Notes: generated by a model from the letters alone, not told the origin. A DNA stretch of 28,220 bases from an uncultured beta proteobacterium (GCA_903930665.1 CAIYZI010000075.1:1-28220), one strand, 5' to 3'. Counted from the first letter of the stretch, positions 13,924 through 20,326 are shown. Made by a program: numbers and translations.

Positions 13924-14460
13924 TTGAATTTGCAATTGACGTTATGTAACATAGAACAAATTATGGTTTTAAAACTAGACAATTTGAAGATAGGTCGACA
14001 TATATCTGAAGCTGCTTTTGTTTATCATTTGAATCAAGAATATAACGAATGCGTTAAGAAAATGTTTCTGGAAGATTGGGAAAATCGTATGGACATGTTT
14101 TGCGAAATAGCTATTGCAAGACCCTTAGATACATACCCAAAATGGAATATATTAAATCTACCAGACCAGACCCAAAGCTCTTCCATTCTAAAGTTATTAG
14201 AAGCGATTATTAGAGGCTCCGTAGGTGCTGCTAGGATGATAAGCATTAGGTCAAATGCAAATGCTTCTAAATCTCTTCCGGTTTTATTTCGACGACCAAG
14301 AAGCTTGTCTGATCCTAATCTTGAATCTTTTAATTCTCTTAACGAAGTATCTCAAGAATCAGAGAACTACAGAAAGCAAAGTCTGTCAGACTCTACGAAC
14401 TCTATAAGATCTAATGAAAGCTTTGATGAAAAAAGTGATAAATTTGACTTTAAGTTATAA
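13924..14460 (+). CDS. Accessory protein with Ser-rich tail and RSxSxP motif
   Basis: Unrecognised 178-residue protein. The start is the TTG at 13924, 5 bases after GGAGG (13914-13918); an in-frame TTG at 13912 overlaps that SD and is rejected. Residues 1-110 appear folded and helical (EAAFVYHLNQEYNECVKKMF; LKLLEAIIRGSVGAARMI). The tail (115-178) is Ser-rich and disordered, with RSLSDP at 126-131, an exact match to the mode-1 14-3-3 binding pattern RSxSxP, plus RKQSLSD (150-156) and RSNESFDEKSDK. Bacterial proteins rarely have such tails, but the match is short and its meaning is inference. First gene of the plus operon, directly under the operator, so early and repressor-controlled. Confidence 0.7.
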   Translation: MNLQLTLCNIEQIMVLKLDNLKIGRHISEAAFVYHLNQEYNECVKKMFLEDWENRMDMFCEIAIARPLDTYPKWNILNLPDQTQSSSILKLLEAIIRGSVGAARMISIRSNANASKSLPVLFRRPRSLSDPNLESFNSLNEVSQESENYRKQSLSDSTNSIRSNESFDEKSDKFDFKL

Positions 14461-14477
14461 GTCTCTAGTATAAAGTC

Positions 14478-14537
14478 GCGGCACCACTAGGGGCCCTAGT
14501 TTCTAGTAAGCTACCACCAGCTTATTGGGGGTGCCGC
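14478..14537. other. Compact three-way-junction inverted-repeat element
   Basis: Outer stem GCGGCACC (14478-14485) with GGTGCCGC (14530-14537), 8 perfect pairs. Inside are two hairpins: ACTAGGGGCCCTAGT (14486-14500, 6 bp, 3-base loop) and AGTAAGCT/AGCTTATT around ACCACC (14505-14526, 8 bp with one G-U). Only 7 junction bases are unpaired. No T-tract on either strand, so it is not an ordinary terminator. It sits between the stop at 14460 and the promoter at 14546. It may be a small structured RNA, a processing/termination element, or a cruciform recognised by a protein. Confidence 0.6.
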
Positions 14538-14545
14538 ACCTTCCC

Positions 14546-14573
14546 TTGACAAGATTACACATTACGATAGTAT
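14546..14573 (+). promoter_or_regulatory. Promoter for the Cro/YdaS-like regulator
   Basis: TTGACA (14546-14551), 16-base spacer, TAGTAT (14568-14573), followed by the ATG at 14606 about 25 bases after the expected start. A half-site TTACA (14555-14559) lies in the spacer, but without its partner. This gives the regulator expression independent of the 13874 promoter. Confidence 0.6.
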
Positions 14574-14605
14574 CAAATGCGTCATTTATAAAATCAGGGA
14601 AGAAA

Positions 14606-14914
14606 ATGAAAAAATTAGTTAAACGATCACAGCCTCCCTTTAATAAAAAAACAATAGCAGCTTATAAAAAGTTATTTGATGCGCTAGATAAAATAGACTC
14701 ATCTATAGTAACGATAGCTAAAAAAATAAAAGCTCCACAAAGCGGACTCTATAATGCAAAACGCCTTTCAAGAGCTCTAAGTCCATTCGACGTAGTAGAC
14801 CTATGCATTCTCACCAATGGCATTGTATTACCGCACGAGCTACGCCCAGATATCTTCAAACCAGAATTGATCCAACTTTACAGGAGTAGCATGGATGCTA
14901 AGTGTACACGCTAA
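14606..14914 (+). CDS. YdaS/Cro-like helix-turn-helix regulator
   Basis: 102-residue DNA-binding protein. The start is the ATG at 14606 (MKKLVKRSQPPFNKKTIAAY), with AGGGA 6 bases upstream; a longer frame from 14525 would start before the promoter. The core has the layout of YdaS/Cro proteins: helices around DKIDSSIVTIAKKIKAPQSG, a recognition helix (LYNAKRLSRALSPFDVVDLC), and the typical end ILTNGIVLPHELRPDIF (compare the frequent TGGxVxRHDLRPDIF of that family). Probably a lysis/lysogeny or early-to-late switch protein and one candidate for binding the TTACA operators. Its last codons overlap the next gene. Confidence 0.8.
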   Translation: MKKLVKRSQPPFNKKTIAAYKKLFDALDKIDSSIVTIAKKIKAPQSGLYNAKRLSRALSPFDVVDLCILTNGIVLPHELRPDIFKPELIQLYRSSMDAKCTR

Positions 14915-15131
14915 ACAACTATTCACTACCATTTCTAGAAAGCACCCTTTCATTAGATCTTATGCAGAACTCACAGACTTAGACAGAGCTATGCTCCAAA
15001 GCTGTGTCGATCCTAGCAATGATGTCTCTGCAATATATGAAGATTTTGTCTGTGTAAATAAAACTGAGAAAATCTTTGAAAATAAACAAAAAAGATATTA
15101 TCCCAGCCATGTTGACATAAAACAACTATAG
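14895..15131 (+). CDS. Hypothetical protein, 78 aa
   Basis: Unrecognised. MLSVHAKQLFTTISRKHPFI..., soluble, helical N-terminus, basic C-terminus (NKQKRYYPSHVDIKQL). It starts within the last codons of the regulator gene, with AGGAG 8 bases upstream, so the two are cotranslated. The erf promoter begins inside its 3' end. Confidence 0.55.
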   Translation: MLSVHAKQLFTTISRKHPFIRSYAELTDLDRAMLQSCVDPSNDVSAIYEDFVCVNKTEKIFENKQKRYYPSHVDIKQL

Positions 15132-15139
15132 GTTATAAT
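15112..15139 (+). promoter_or_regulatory. Strong promoter for erf operon
   Basis: TTGACA (15112-15117), 16-base spacer, TATAAT (15134-15139): full consensus in both boxes. Transcription start near 15146, inside the palindromic operator, so repressor binding would block RNA polymerase directly. Confidence 0.75.
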
Positions 15140-15157
15140 TACACAAGATTGTAATTA
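15136..15157. promoter_or_regulatory. Palindromic operator of the erf promoter
   Basis: TAATTACA-N6-TGTAATTA: perfect 8-base arms around CAAGAT. It overlaps the last bases of the -10 box and the start site. The core TTACA-N6-TGTAA is identical in sequence and spacing to 13863-13878, which overlaps the -10 of the switch promoter. This shared element suggests one repressor for both operons. Confidence 0.7.
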
Positions 15158-15170
15158 AAGGATAAATTAT

Positions 15171-15806
15171 ATGCAAAAATCTGAGACTATTGGTGCATTA
15201 GCAAAAGCGTTATCGGCTTTTCAGGGACAAGTTACAGACATTCCTAAAACATCTAGAGCGCATGGGAATATTATGTATGCGCAATTAGATGAAATGCTTA
15301 CTCTTGCCAGGCCTTTATTATCAGCTCATGGCTTGTCAGTCGTGCAGTTCTGTGGAACTGCTGATGAGCGTGTAAGTGTTGAAACAGTGCTTATGCACGA
15401 GTCTGGTGAGTGGATGTCAGGAACGATTGAGATGGCCTTGGATGGGGGTGGTAGAATGAATAAAGCCCAGAGCGTAGGCTCCGTGATCACCTATGCTAGA
15501 CGATATAGCTTGGGAGCTGTTTTGGGCTTTACCTCTAAAGATGATGACGGTAATGCTGTAAATGATAGGGGAGAAATCATTCCTCCCAGGCCAGCAATAA
15601 ATGCTATTCCAGATGATCGATTAAGAACAGTACGTCAAATAGAAGAATTATGGAAAGAGCAATATGATGAAGCATCTCGTGATGGCATCATGAAACAATG
15701 GCTTGGAACTTTTAAAGTAGAAAGATTAGCAGATGCACCTAAAGCTGCTTTGGATAAATTAGTACTTGGATTGTTAGAGAAAAAAGAAGGATGGGCAAAT
15801 GTTTAG
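15171..15806 (+). CDS. erf: Erf-family single-strand annealing recombinase
   Basis: Anneals complementary single strands during recombination-dependent replication and genome circularisation. The 211-residue protein shows the ERF superfamily signature: an N-terminal IGALAKALSAFQ, then MYAQLDEMLTLARPLLSAHGLSV (35-57), LMHESGEWMSG (74-84), and the highly typical AQSVGSVITYARRYSLGAVL (99-118) followed by DDDGNA (124-129). The C-terminal ~80 residues are less conserved (a helical segment, REIE/EE-rich). SD AAAGGA is 8 bases upstream. Directly followed by the SSB-like gene (8-base overlap), as in other Erf/SSB cassettes. Controlled by the promoter and operator at 15112-15157. Confidence 0.92.
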   Translation: MQKSETIGALAKALSAFQGQVTDIPKTSRAHGNIMYAQLDEMLTLARPLLSAHGLSVVQFCGTADERVSVETVLMHESGEWMSGTIEMALDGGGRMNKAQSVGSVITYARRYSLGAVLGFTSKDDDGNAVNDRGEIIPPRPAINAIPDDRLRTVRQIEELWKEQYDEASRDGIMKQWLGTFKVERLADAPKAALDKLVLGLLEKKEGWANV

Positions 15807-16287
15807 TTTTGGAGAAGACAATAAATCATCAAGCAAAACTCCTTTAGGAGTTGGTCCAGCAACAATAGACATTGTAAAAGTCTATGATACCGATCAAGAC
15901 GGCCGCAGGCTGCTTAGCAAGAATGGTAACCCAATGATAAAGGTGCTCCTAAAGGCTCGTGATGAGATGGGTGGAGAGGGGCTCATTAATGAATATATCC
16001 CGCTCATACCGCGCATGAAATGGAAAGCTCAGCAGCTGGTGGATTGCTTTGGAGTGCCAGAGGCTTTTAGTGGCGGAACCTTGAACACTGAAATGCTCAT
16101 GTATAAGAAAGGTAGATGTATGTTGCATTGGAGCGAATCTGCAGGCTATGCGCCTAAGATTGCTGTAGAGCAATATATTGCAGCGTCTAAAGACATCAAG
16201 ACTAACATGACGCCTACAGATACCAAGGATCTCTATGCTACTACTATTGAAAAAGATGCGGACTTTGATGATGAGATACCGTTTTAA
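15799..16287 (+). CDS. SSB-like single-stranded DNA-binding protein
   Basis: 162 residues. The C-terminus ends DFDDEIPF, the acidic tip of SSB proteins that docks partner enzymes. The body (GNPMIKVLLKARDEMGGEG ... INEYIPLIPRMKWKAQQLVD ... LMYKKGRCMLHW) fits an OB-fold-like or DUF669-type phage SSB: a beta-rich first half, then WKAQQLVDCFGVPEAF. A Ser/Thr-rich linker precedes the tip. Together with Erf it would handle ssDNA during recombination. Starts inside the last codons of erf (8-base overlap). The fold is inferred; the tail is direct evidence. Confidence 0.8.
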   Translation: MFSFGEDNKSSSKTPLGVGPATIDIVKVYDTDQDGRRLLSKNGNPMIKVLLKARDEMGGEGLINEYIPLIPRMKWKAQQLVDCFGVPEAFSGGTLNTEMLMYKKGRCMLHWSESAGYAPKIAVEQYIAASKDIKTNMTPTDTKDLYATTIEKDADFDDEIPF

Positions 16288-16421
16288 TGGCCTTAGAATG
16301 CGCAATATTAGTATTGCTTATCTTTAATCTATTTAGGACCGAAGCGCTATTAGAAATGAAGGCAGATGTACAAGAAACTAAAGAAATTTTATTAACAGAA
16401 TGCGTTAATAAACAAGATTGA
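16287..16421 (+). CDS. Small membrane-anchored protein, 44 aa
   Basis: MALECAILVLLIFNLFRTEA is a single N-terminal membrane segment (residues 3-16) followed by an acidic amphipathic helix. The ATG overlaps the SSB stop (TAATG). Function unknown; by position an early or recombination-linked accessory. Confidence 0.55.
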   Translation: MALECAILVLLIFNLFRTEALLEMKADVQETKEILLTECVNKQD

Positions 16422-16434
16422 GGAAAACTTTATT

Positions 16435-16647
16435 ATGAATATCAAGGAAAATATGAGCGAAGAAACTTTAGATACCTATAAAAAACTAAATGAAAGGCTT
16501 GATGCTATTGAGTTAAAATTGGAAAACTTAGATAGAATTTATACTTTCTCTCAAAACATTCTGGGAGCTAAAATAGAGGTGGTAGAGAGAAATGTAATTA
16601 AGATAATACAAAAAGAACAGCTAGCCCAAGGTAAAACTAGCTGTTGA
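16435..16647 (+). CDS. Small coiled-coil protein, 70 aa
   Basis: Unrecognised. Residues 8-60 have regular Leu/Ile heptads (YKKLNERLDAIELKLENLDR), consistent with a coiled-coil dimer. SD GAGGA is upstream of the ATG at 16435; an alternative start at 16453 (AAGGA, 4 bases) would remove six residues. Confidence 0.6.
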   Translation: MNIKENMSEETLDTYKKLNERLDAIELKLENLDRIYTFSQNILGAKIEVVERNVIKIIQKEQLAQGKTSC

Positions 16648-16677
16648 GACAGGAAACGCATATCTAAGGATGCCATA

Positions 16678-16806
16678 GTGGAAATGATTTGTGAATACCT
16701 AAATTTCATATGGATATGCTTCGTGGTATATTGTGTTGGAGCTATAGCATACTTTGTTGCAAAGATGACTGTGTATGCTGTTATAGATTTATTATTTAAA
16801 AGGTGA
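16678..16806 (+). CDS. Tiny membrane peptide, 42 aa (GTG start)
   Basis: Starts at GTG 16678 with AAGGA 7 bases upstream. Residues 9-28 are hydrophobic (FIWICFVVYCVGAIAYFVAK), and the C-terminus is a second, shorter hydrophobic helix ending KR. Three cysteines. Last gene of the plus operon; converges with the minus coiled-coil gene after 32 AT-rich bases. Confidence 0.5.
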   Translation: MEMICEYLNFIWICFVVYCVGAIAYFVAKMTVYAVIDLLFKR

Positions 16807-16838
16807 TTAACGAAAAGAATGTATACTTTTTAATTATT

Positions 16839-17102
16839 TTAAGAGGTAGGATTACAATATGTATAGGAAGATCTGGTATCGATAGGTTTCCTTGGATCAT
16901 CTTTTCCACCAAAGACTTCAGCTACTCTTTCAAGATTGTTAACAGACTGCTTTAAGCTATCTCGTTCAGCCTGTAGCTCCTTAATTTCTTTGTCCCTGAT
17001 CACAATTTGATCTCTCAAAATATGCATTAATTGCTTAGCGCTAAATAACTGAGTTCTAATTTTTTCTAATTGAATTTGATGGATTTTATCTTCCATGATC
17101 AA
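16839..17102 (-). CDS. Coiled-coil protein next to the lysozyme-like gene, 87 aa
   Basis: Unrecognised. Residues 5-65 are a long predicted coiled coil (LEKIRTQLFSAKQLMHIL; KEIKELQAERDSLKQSVNNL). The C-terminus (GGKDDPRKPIDTRSSYTYC) is polar. Position after the lysozyme-like gene (ATGA overlap, 17099-17102) suggests a spanin-like or lysis-accessory role, but there is no membrane anchor, so a cytoplasmic function is equally possible. Confidence 0.55.
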   Translation of the reverse strand: MIMEDKIHQIQLEKIRTQLFSAKQLMHILRDQIVIRDKEIKELQAERDSLKQSVNNLERVAEVFGGKDDPRKPIDTRSSYTYCNPTS

Positions 17103-17578
17103 TGACTTCCTTTCTTCACAAATTTAAGATAATTGTTCATAAACTCAGACTCAGTAGCTTTTCCACCCACAGTATTATAATGCACTTTATAATAGTTCCA
17201 AATGCCCTCTAAATCGTTTTTAGCAGGCAACGGAACCTTTATCCTAGAATAAAATATTCGGGCTATCTGAGTGGCGTATTTGAGGTTAAATATAAGATGG
17301 TCAAATGAAGGAGGAGCGCTATAATTATTAGACTTTAATATCTTTTCTTTTAGAACGGTATTATTGCTTATATAGTTATTCCAAATGTCTAGATAAGTAT
17401 CCTTTTCACACATGTAAATACCATAGGCGGGGCCATGCACCTGTCTTACATAGCTTCCTAAAAGAGATTCTTGGCAGCAAGTGGCTACTAGAAGCTCTTC
17501 AGCGTTTTCGGAGTATATTCCTAGATCGTTAAGAGCGGGTTGAATAATATCGTGACGTAACTGAATCAGTGAAATCAT
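17099..17578 (-). CDS. Lysozyme-like peptidoglycan hydrolase (probable endolysin)
   Basis: Likely cuts peptidoglycan at lysis. In the 159-residue protein, residues 31-40 (VATCCQESLL) carry the likely catalytic glutamate E37, followed by the substrate-groove pattern GPAYGIYMCE (49-58) and then TYLDIWNNY. The arrangement resembles a family of phage lysozyme-like proteins with an E-S..G..GPA.GI..-E signature. There is no signal peptide, so a holin would be needed; none is recognised beside it. Start ATG at 17578 with GAGG further upstream. Family assignment is from motif and context. Confidence 0.65.
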   Translation of the reverse strand: MISLIQLRHDIIQPALNDLGIYSENAEELLVATCCQESLLGSYVRQVHGPAYGIYMCEKDTYLDIWNNYISNNTVLKEKILKSNNYSAPPSFDHLIFNLKYATQIARIFYSRIKVPLPAKNDLEGIWNYYKVHYNTVGGKATESEFMNNYLKFVKKGSH

Positions 17579-17657
17579 TCCTTGACCTCTTTTATACCCG
17601 TTCCGTGGGTTTAAGCTTATTAACTATTCTTCCTCTAAGGGGTATTTCTTGCTATCC

Positions 17658-17726
17658 TATAATTCATGGCTAATGAGCCCAGTAAACACGTATAAAGCCG
17701 GTAACTATAATTACTGGCTTTTTGTT
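17658..17726 (+). ncRNA. Candidate very small RNA with its own terminator
   Basis: A perfect TATAAT (17658-17663) lies about 50 bases before a strong rho-independent terminator: AAAGCCGGTAA (17694-17704) pairs with TTACTGGCTTT (17711-17721, one G-U), followed by a T-rich tail (17719-17726). No gene lies between. The predicted transcript is about 55 bases and overlaps, antisense, the 3' end of the minus gene whose stop is at 17711. No good -35 is visible, so promoter activity is uncertain. The hairpin may instead mainly end the minus transcript. Confidence 0.35.
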
Positions 17727-17956
17727 TCTAGCCACTCATTTGTTACTTTGGTTATCGCCTCAACTTTTTCTTGTAAGTCTTCTATTTCAGTTTCTAGTGG
17801 AAATTCTTTTAACAATAAATCTCTAAGCCCAACAATTTCTTCTTTATTAATAACAATGAGTGACTCCATGACTTCAGTTAAGAAAAAATCCCCCATACGC
17901 CATTTTTCAATAGTGTATCTGTCATCTTTTTCAGAACATCCGATTATTATGCTCAT
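17711..17956 (-). CDS. Small acidic hypothetical protein, 81 aa
   Basis: Unrecognised. MSIIIGCSEKDDRYTIEKWR..., acidic, with a C-terminal coiled-coil-like helix (ETEIEDLQEKVEAITKVTNE). Starts in an ATGA overlap with the nuclease gene (17953-17956). Its stop is inside the hairpin at 17694-17721. Confidence 0.6.
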   Translation of the reverse strand: MSIIIGCSEKDDRYTIEKWRMGDFFLTEVMESLIVINKEEIVGLRDLLLKEFPLETEIEDLQEKVEAITKVTNEWLETKSQ

Positions 17957-18327
17957 TTAAACCTATCCCTCTCAAACCCAATAATATAATGCCTTAAAGC
18001 GCTGACAGCTTCTTCCAGAGTGTAAACGACCGCCATAGAATAGCCAAGCTCTGTAAGCTTATCTCGGAATATCTTCTGAGTATCTGTGAGCTTGTTGGGA
18101 TGGATTTTAAACTCTAACCAGAGTCCGGGATGCTTCTTGGTAGGCCAAGGAATAAACACGTCCCAGACCCCTGCTTTGAGCCCTTCTGCTTTAAGATAGG
18201 CTCCGAGCTGAGGAGAACGCTTAGCAGCATTAGGAATAGCGAAAGAAATATCAGCCAAATAAGGGTATTGGTAGCGTAGCCATGCAAAAAAGGCCGCTTG
18301 GAGTTTATGCTCTTCACGGCCTTTCAT
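17953..18327 (-). CDS. VRR-NUC domain nuclease
   Basis: 124-residue stand-alone VRR-NUC (restriction-endonuclease-like) protein. It begins EEHKLQAAFFAWLR (5-18) and has the active-site pattern D56 in GVWDVFIP, E72-x-K74 in LWLEFK and Q84 in LTDTQKIF, followed by GYSMAVVYTLEEAV. Such phage enzymes may cut branched DNA (Holliday-like or flap structures) so that concatemers can be packaged, or act in recombination. All family catalytic positions look intact. It sits among the late genes, fitting a role in resolving replicated DNA before packaging. Confidence 0.85.
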   Translation of the reverse strand: MKGREEHKLQAAFFAWLRYQYPYLADISFAIPNAAKRSPQLGAYLKAEGLKAGVWDVFIPWPTKKHPGLWLEFKIHPNKLTDTQKIFRDKLTELGYSMAVVYTLEEAVSALRHYIIGFERDRFK

Positions 18328-18328
18328 C

Positions 18329-18481
18329 TTACATCTTGCAAGCTTTTTTGCCTTTGGACATTTTCATTTTGCCCATTTTGGCGTCGCCTTTCTTTTCGCC
18401 CATTTTCATTTTCATGTTTTCAGGACCTTCAGCCCACTTAGGTCCATCAGCCATCATTTTTTTGCCATCTTTCTTTTTCAT
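18329..18481 (-). CDS. Tiny Lys/Met-rich protein, 50 aa
   Basis: MKKKDGKKMMADGPKWAEGP, then a repeated Met-Lys pattern (MKMKMGEKKG, MGKMKMSKGKK). Nearly half the residues are Lys or Met; disordered and very basic. SD AAGGA is upstream. It resembles the next gene (18511) in composition and in the word GP before an aromatic residue. Possible minor virion or DNA-condensing protein. Function unknown. Confidence 0.6.
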   Translation of the reverse strand: MKKKDGKKMMADGPKWAEGPENMKMKMGEKKGDAKMGKMKMSKGKKACKM

Positions 18482-18510
18482 CACTAAATTCCTTTTTAGG
18501 TTGTGGTTAA

Positions 18511-18729
18511 TTACATTTTGGGATCTTTTTTACGTTTAGACATTTCTAGCTTGCCATCAAGCTTTCCTTTGCCTTTAATGCCAGCAGATTTAATCTTCTT
18601 TGGATCTTTCATCTTACTAACGTACTCTGGACCCATATCCTTGGAGCTACGCTCTTTATGCTTAGCGGGAGTTTTCATGGTTTTTTTATAACCAGGACCG
18701 CTACCATCCACAAGTTTTTCCGATTTCAT
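18511..18729 (-). CDS. Small Lys-rich protein, 72 aa
   Basis: MKSEKLVDGSGPGYKKTMKT followed by repeated Lys/Ser/Asp/Met segments (KMKDPKKIKSAGIKGKGK). Strongly basic and predicted disordered. Related in style to the neighbours at 18329, 20174 and 20326. The SD AAGGAT sits exactly in the loop of a 5-bp hairpin (18733-18748), so translation is probably controlled. Confidence 0.6.
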   Translation of the reverse strand: MKSEKLVDGSGPGYKKTMKTPAKHKERSSKDMGPEYVSKMKDPKKIKSAGIKGKGKLDGKLEMSKRKKDPKM

Positions 18730-18732
18730 AAC

Positions 18733-18748
18733 TCAATATCCTTATTGA
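18733..18748 (-). promoter_or_regulatory. SD-in-loop hairpin before the Lys-rich gene
   Basis: On the minus strand TCAAT-AAGGAT-ATTGA: perfect 5-bp stem with hexaloop AAGGAT. The loop is the SD of the gene starting at 18729, with the ATG three bases after the stem. This is the classic layout for CsrA/RsmA translational repression (ARGGAU hexaloop). Confidence 0.5.
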
Positions 18749-18766
18749 CGTAACGGCTTTTAAAAC

Positions 18767-18804
18767 GAAGATATCTAAGCTTTAGATAAAACCTAAATAT
18801 CTTC
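18767..18804 (-). terminator. Candidate AT-rich terminator hairpin
   Basis: Outer arms GAAGATAT (18767-18774) and ATATCTTC (18797-18804); an inner alternative hairpin TATCTAA/TTAGATA (18772-18788). On the minus strand GTTTT follows the stem. The stem is AT-rich, so termination would be partial. It lies between the genes at 18826 and 18729. Confidence 0.4.
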
Positions 18805-18825
18805 CATTCACGCTTTATACAATGC

Positions 18826-19089
18826 TTAAAGCTTCGCAACTTCAGCATCTACTATCTGTCCTGCTTTTGCTTCAACTGCCGAGACCGCCTGGTTTCCCAA
18901 CTTGGTCATTTCAGCTTCAGCTGCGCTCACGAACTCGCCTTCTATAACACTAGCTTCTTTTTCAGCAAAAGCTTTCAGCGTATTTTCTGCTTCTGCTAAC
19001 TGACCTAGAAGTGCATTATGATTGGCAATCGACTGCTGAGCATCTTTCATCAACTGTTCAACACGCGCTTCAAAATATGCTTTATCCAT
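18826..19089 (-). CDS. Ala/Glu-rich coiled-coil protein, 87 aa
   Basis: Unrecognised. MDKAYFEARVEQLMKDAQQS ... with long Ala/Glu/Leu heptads across nearly the whole length (LLGQLAEAENTLKAFAEKEA). One coiled-coil rod, no membrane segment. It lies next to the tail/surface protein gene and is probably structural or an assembly factor. Confidence 0.6.
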   Translation of the reverse strand: MDKAYFEARVEQLMKDAQQSIANHNALLGQLAEAENTLKAFAEKEASVIEGEFVSAAEAEMTKLGNQAVSAVEAKAGQIVDAEVAKL

Positions 19090-19108
19090 TTTCTCTCCAA
19101 TGTTAGAT

Positions 19109-19135
19109 GACCCTACCCATTACTTAGATAGGGTC
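19109..19135. other. Intergenic hairpin
   Basis: Perfect 7-bp inverted repeat GACCCTA/TAGGGTC with a 13-base loop, in the gap between the surface-protein stop (19148) and the coiled-coil start (19089). No T-tract. Could slow transcription or protect the 3' end of the upstream message. Confidence 0.35.
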
Positions 19136-19147
19136 TAATCCTACAAA

Positions 19148-20137
19148 TTAAACTATGACAGGAACAATAACATAGGTCAAAGTAATCGTTACAGTACTGC
19201 CAACACCCGTAGTAAAGGCTTGTGTTGCATTAGAGAAGAAAATACCTAAACCGCTAATGCCAGTGCTTACAGTTGTAGCTATAGAGCCTAAACCTAACTG
19301 GCTGTAAATCTGCGAGGTAGCAGCTGTAATTTCGGTTGATGGAGTTGTTGCAGACAATGCATTGCTGCCACCACCATGTACTGTATTACCGTATTGAACA
19401 TGTGCTACACCACCGGCTGCGAAAGCAGAGGTTCCTACTACGGTACCAATCTGAGCATTGAGAACCATAATGGCATTGCCAGCTCCTGGAGCTGCAATTA
19501 ATTGAACTGGAGTTGCATAAGCGCCATTTACTGCTGCAGTATTCATAACAGTAGTGGAAGTTAAAACATAAGAAGTACCTGCCGCTGTAGGAGAGGAGCT
19601 TATTCCGGAATCAACGAATACACCTACGGTGCCTGAAGCTTTTGGAAAGTTTCCAGAAACGAATGGAGTAGCGGTAGCGCCTACCATAAATTGTCCAATC
19701 GCATTTCCTGGATCAGGTATGTTCATAGTAGATGCTTGACCAAAGGCATCATTACTAATGGTTGTTACATAGTTAGCGCTATTGGAAACCCCTTGGATTT
19801 CTAAATAGCCAGTGGATGCTGTAGCAGGATAAGTAGCTAGATAGCCAGCATTACCGTTAGAGCCTGCAATAACATTACCACCAGACTGAGTATTAATTAA
19901 GCTATAAGTATAGTTAGGTCCTGTTCCGGTAATAGATACTTGGAACCATTCTGGGCCAGTGGTTGTATAAACAAGCGCCATATCAAATTTATTTAATTGG
20001 CTTGTTAAAGCAGGATAGTTGTTTAGGTAACCAGAAGTGGTGACCGTTCCAACAGTATCATTGGTCTTGATAAGAACAATATTGGGTTCTTCTCCAGCCA
20101 ATCCTGTAATAAGGGGTTTGTATCGTGTTACGGCCAT
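19148..20137 (-). CDS. Probable virion surface/tail protein, 329 aa
   Basis: Structural protein of unknown exact place. The start is the ATG at 20137 (MAVTRYKPLITGLAGEEPNI), 8 bases after GGAG. Composition is typical of trimeric surface proteins: Thr/Ser/Gly/Ala-rich, few charges, beta-rich, with repeated loops (GNVIAGSNGNAGY; TAATSQIYSQLGLG). No known enzyme motif. It lies downstream of the fibre genes, so it is probably part of the host-recognition apparatus or a decoration protein. Confidence 0.6.
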   Translation of the reverse strand: MAVTRYKPLITGLAGEEPNIVLIKTNDTVGTVTTSGYLNNYPALTSQLNKFDMALVYTTTGPEWFQVSITGTGPNYTYSLINTQSGGNVIAGSNGNAGYLATYPATASTGYLEIQGVSNSANYVTTISNDAFGQASTMNIPDPGNAIGQFMVGATATPFVSGNFPKASGTVGVFVDSGISSSPTAAGTSYVLTSTTVMNTAAVNGAYATPVQLIAAPGAGNAIMVLNAQIGTVVGTSAFAAGGVAHVQYGNTVHGGGSNALSATTPSTEITAATSQIYSQLGLGSIATTVSTGISGLGIFFSNATQAFTTGVGSTVTITLTYVIVPVIV

Positions 20138-20173
20138 TTTAATCACTCCATGATTGTTGACGGTCAGTTAAAA

Positions 20174-20326
20174 TTATTTACCTTTTTTGCCTTTAGACTT
20201 TGACTTTCTAGCCTCTGAATATGCGATTGCTGCAGCCTGAGAATTTTTCATATCAGGATGTGCGCGCTTCTCTATAGCTATATTTTCACTAATTGTTTTT
20301 TTGGATGAACCTTTTTTTAGTGGCAT
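20174..20326 (-). CDS. Small basic phage protein, 50 aa
   Basis: MPLKKGSSKKTISENIAIEK ... QAAAIAYSEARKSKSKGKKGK. It matches a small basic protein found in many tailed phages (pattern MPLxKGxSxKxISxNIxxE ... QAxAIALSxARK), function unknown. The ATG overlaps the stop of the preceding gene by one base (TAATG). Lys-rich, so it could bind DNA. Confidence 0.7.
   Translation of the reverse strand: MPLKKGSSKKTISENIAIEKRAHPDMKNSQAAAIAYSEARKSKSKGKKGK

Noticed and set aside
14461..14540. Rho-independent terminator for the Ser-rich gene
   Set aside because: The stems are strong but no T-tract follows on either strand; recorded instead as a structured element.
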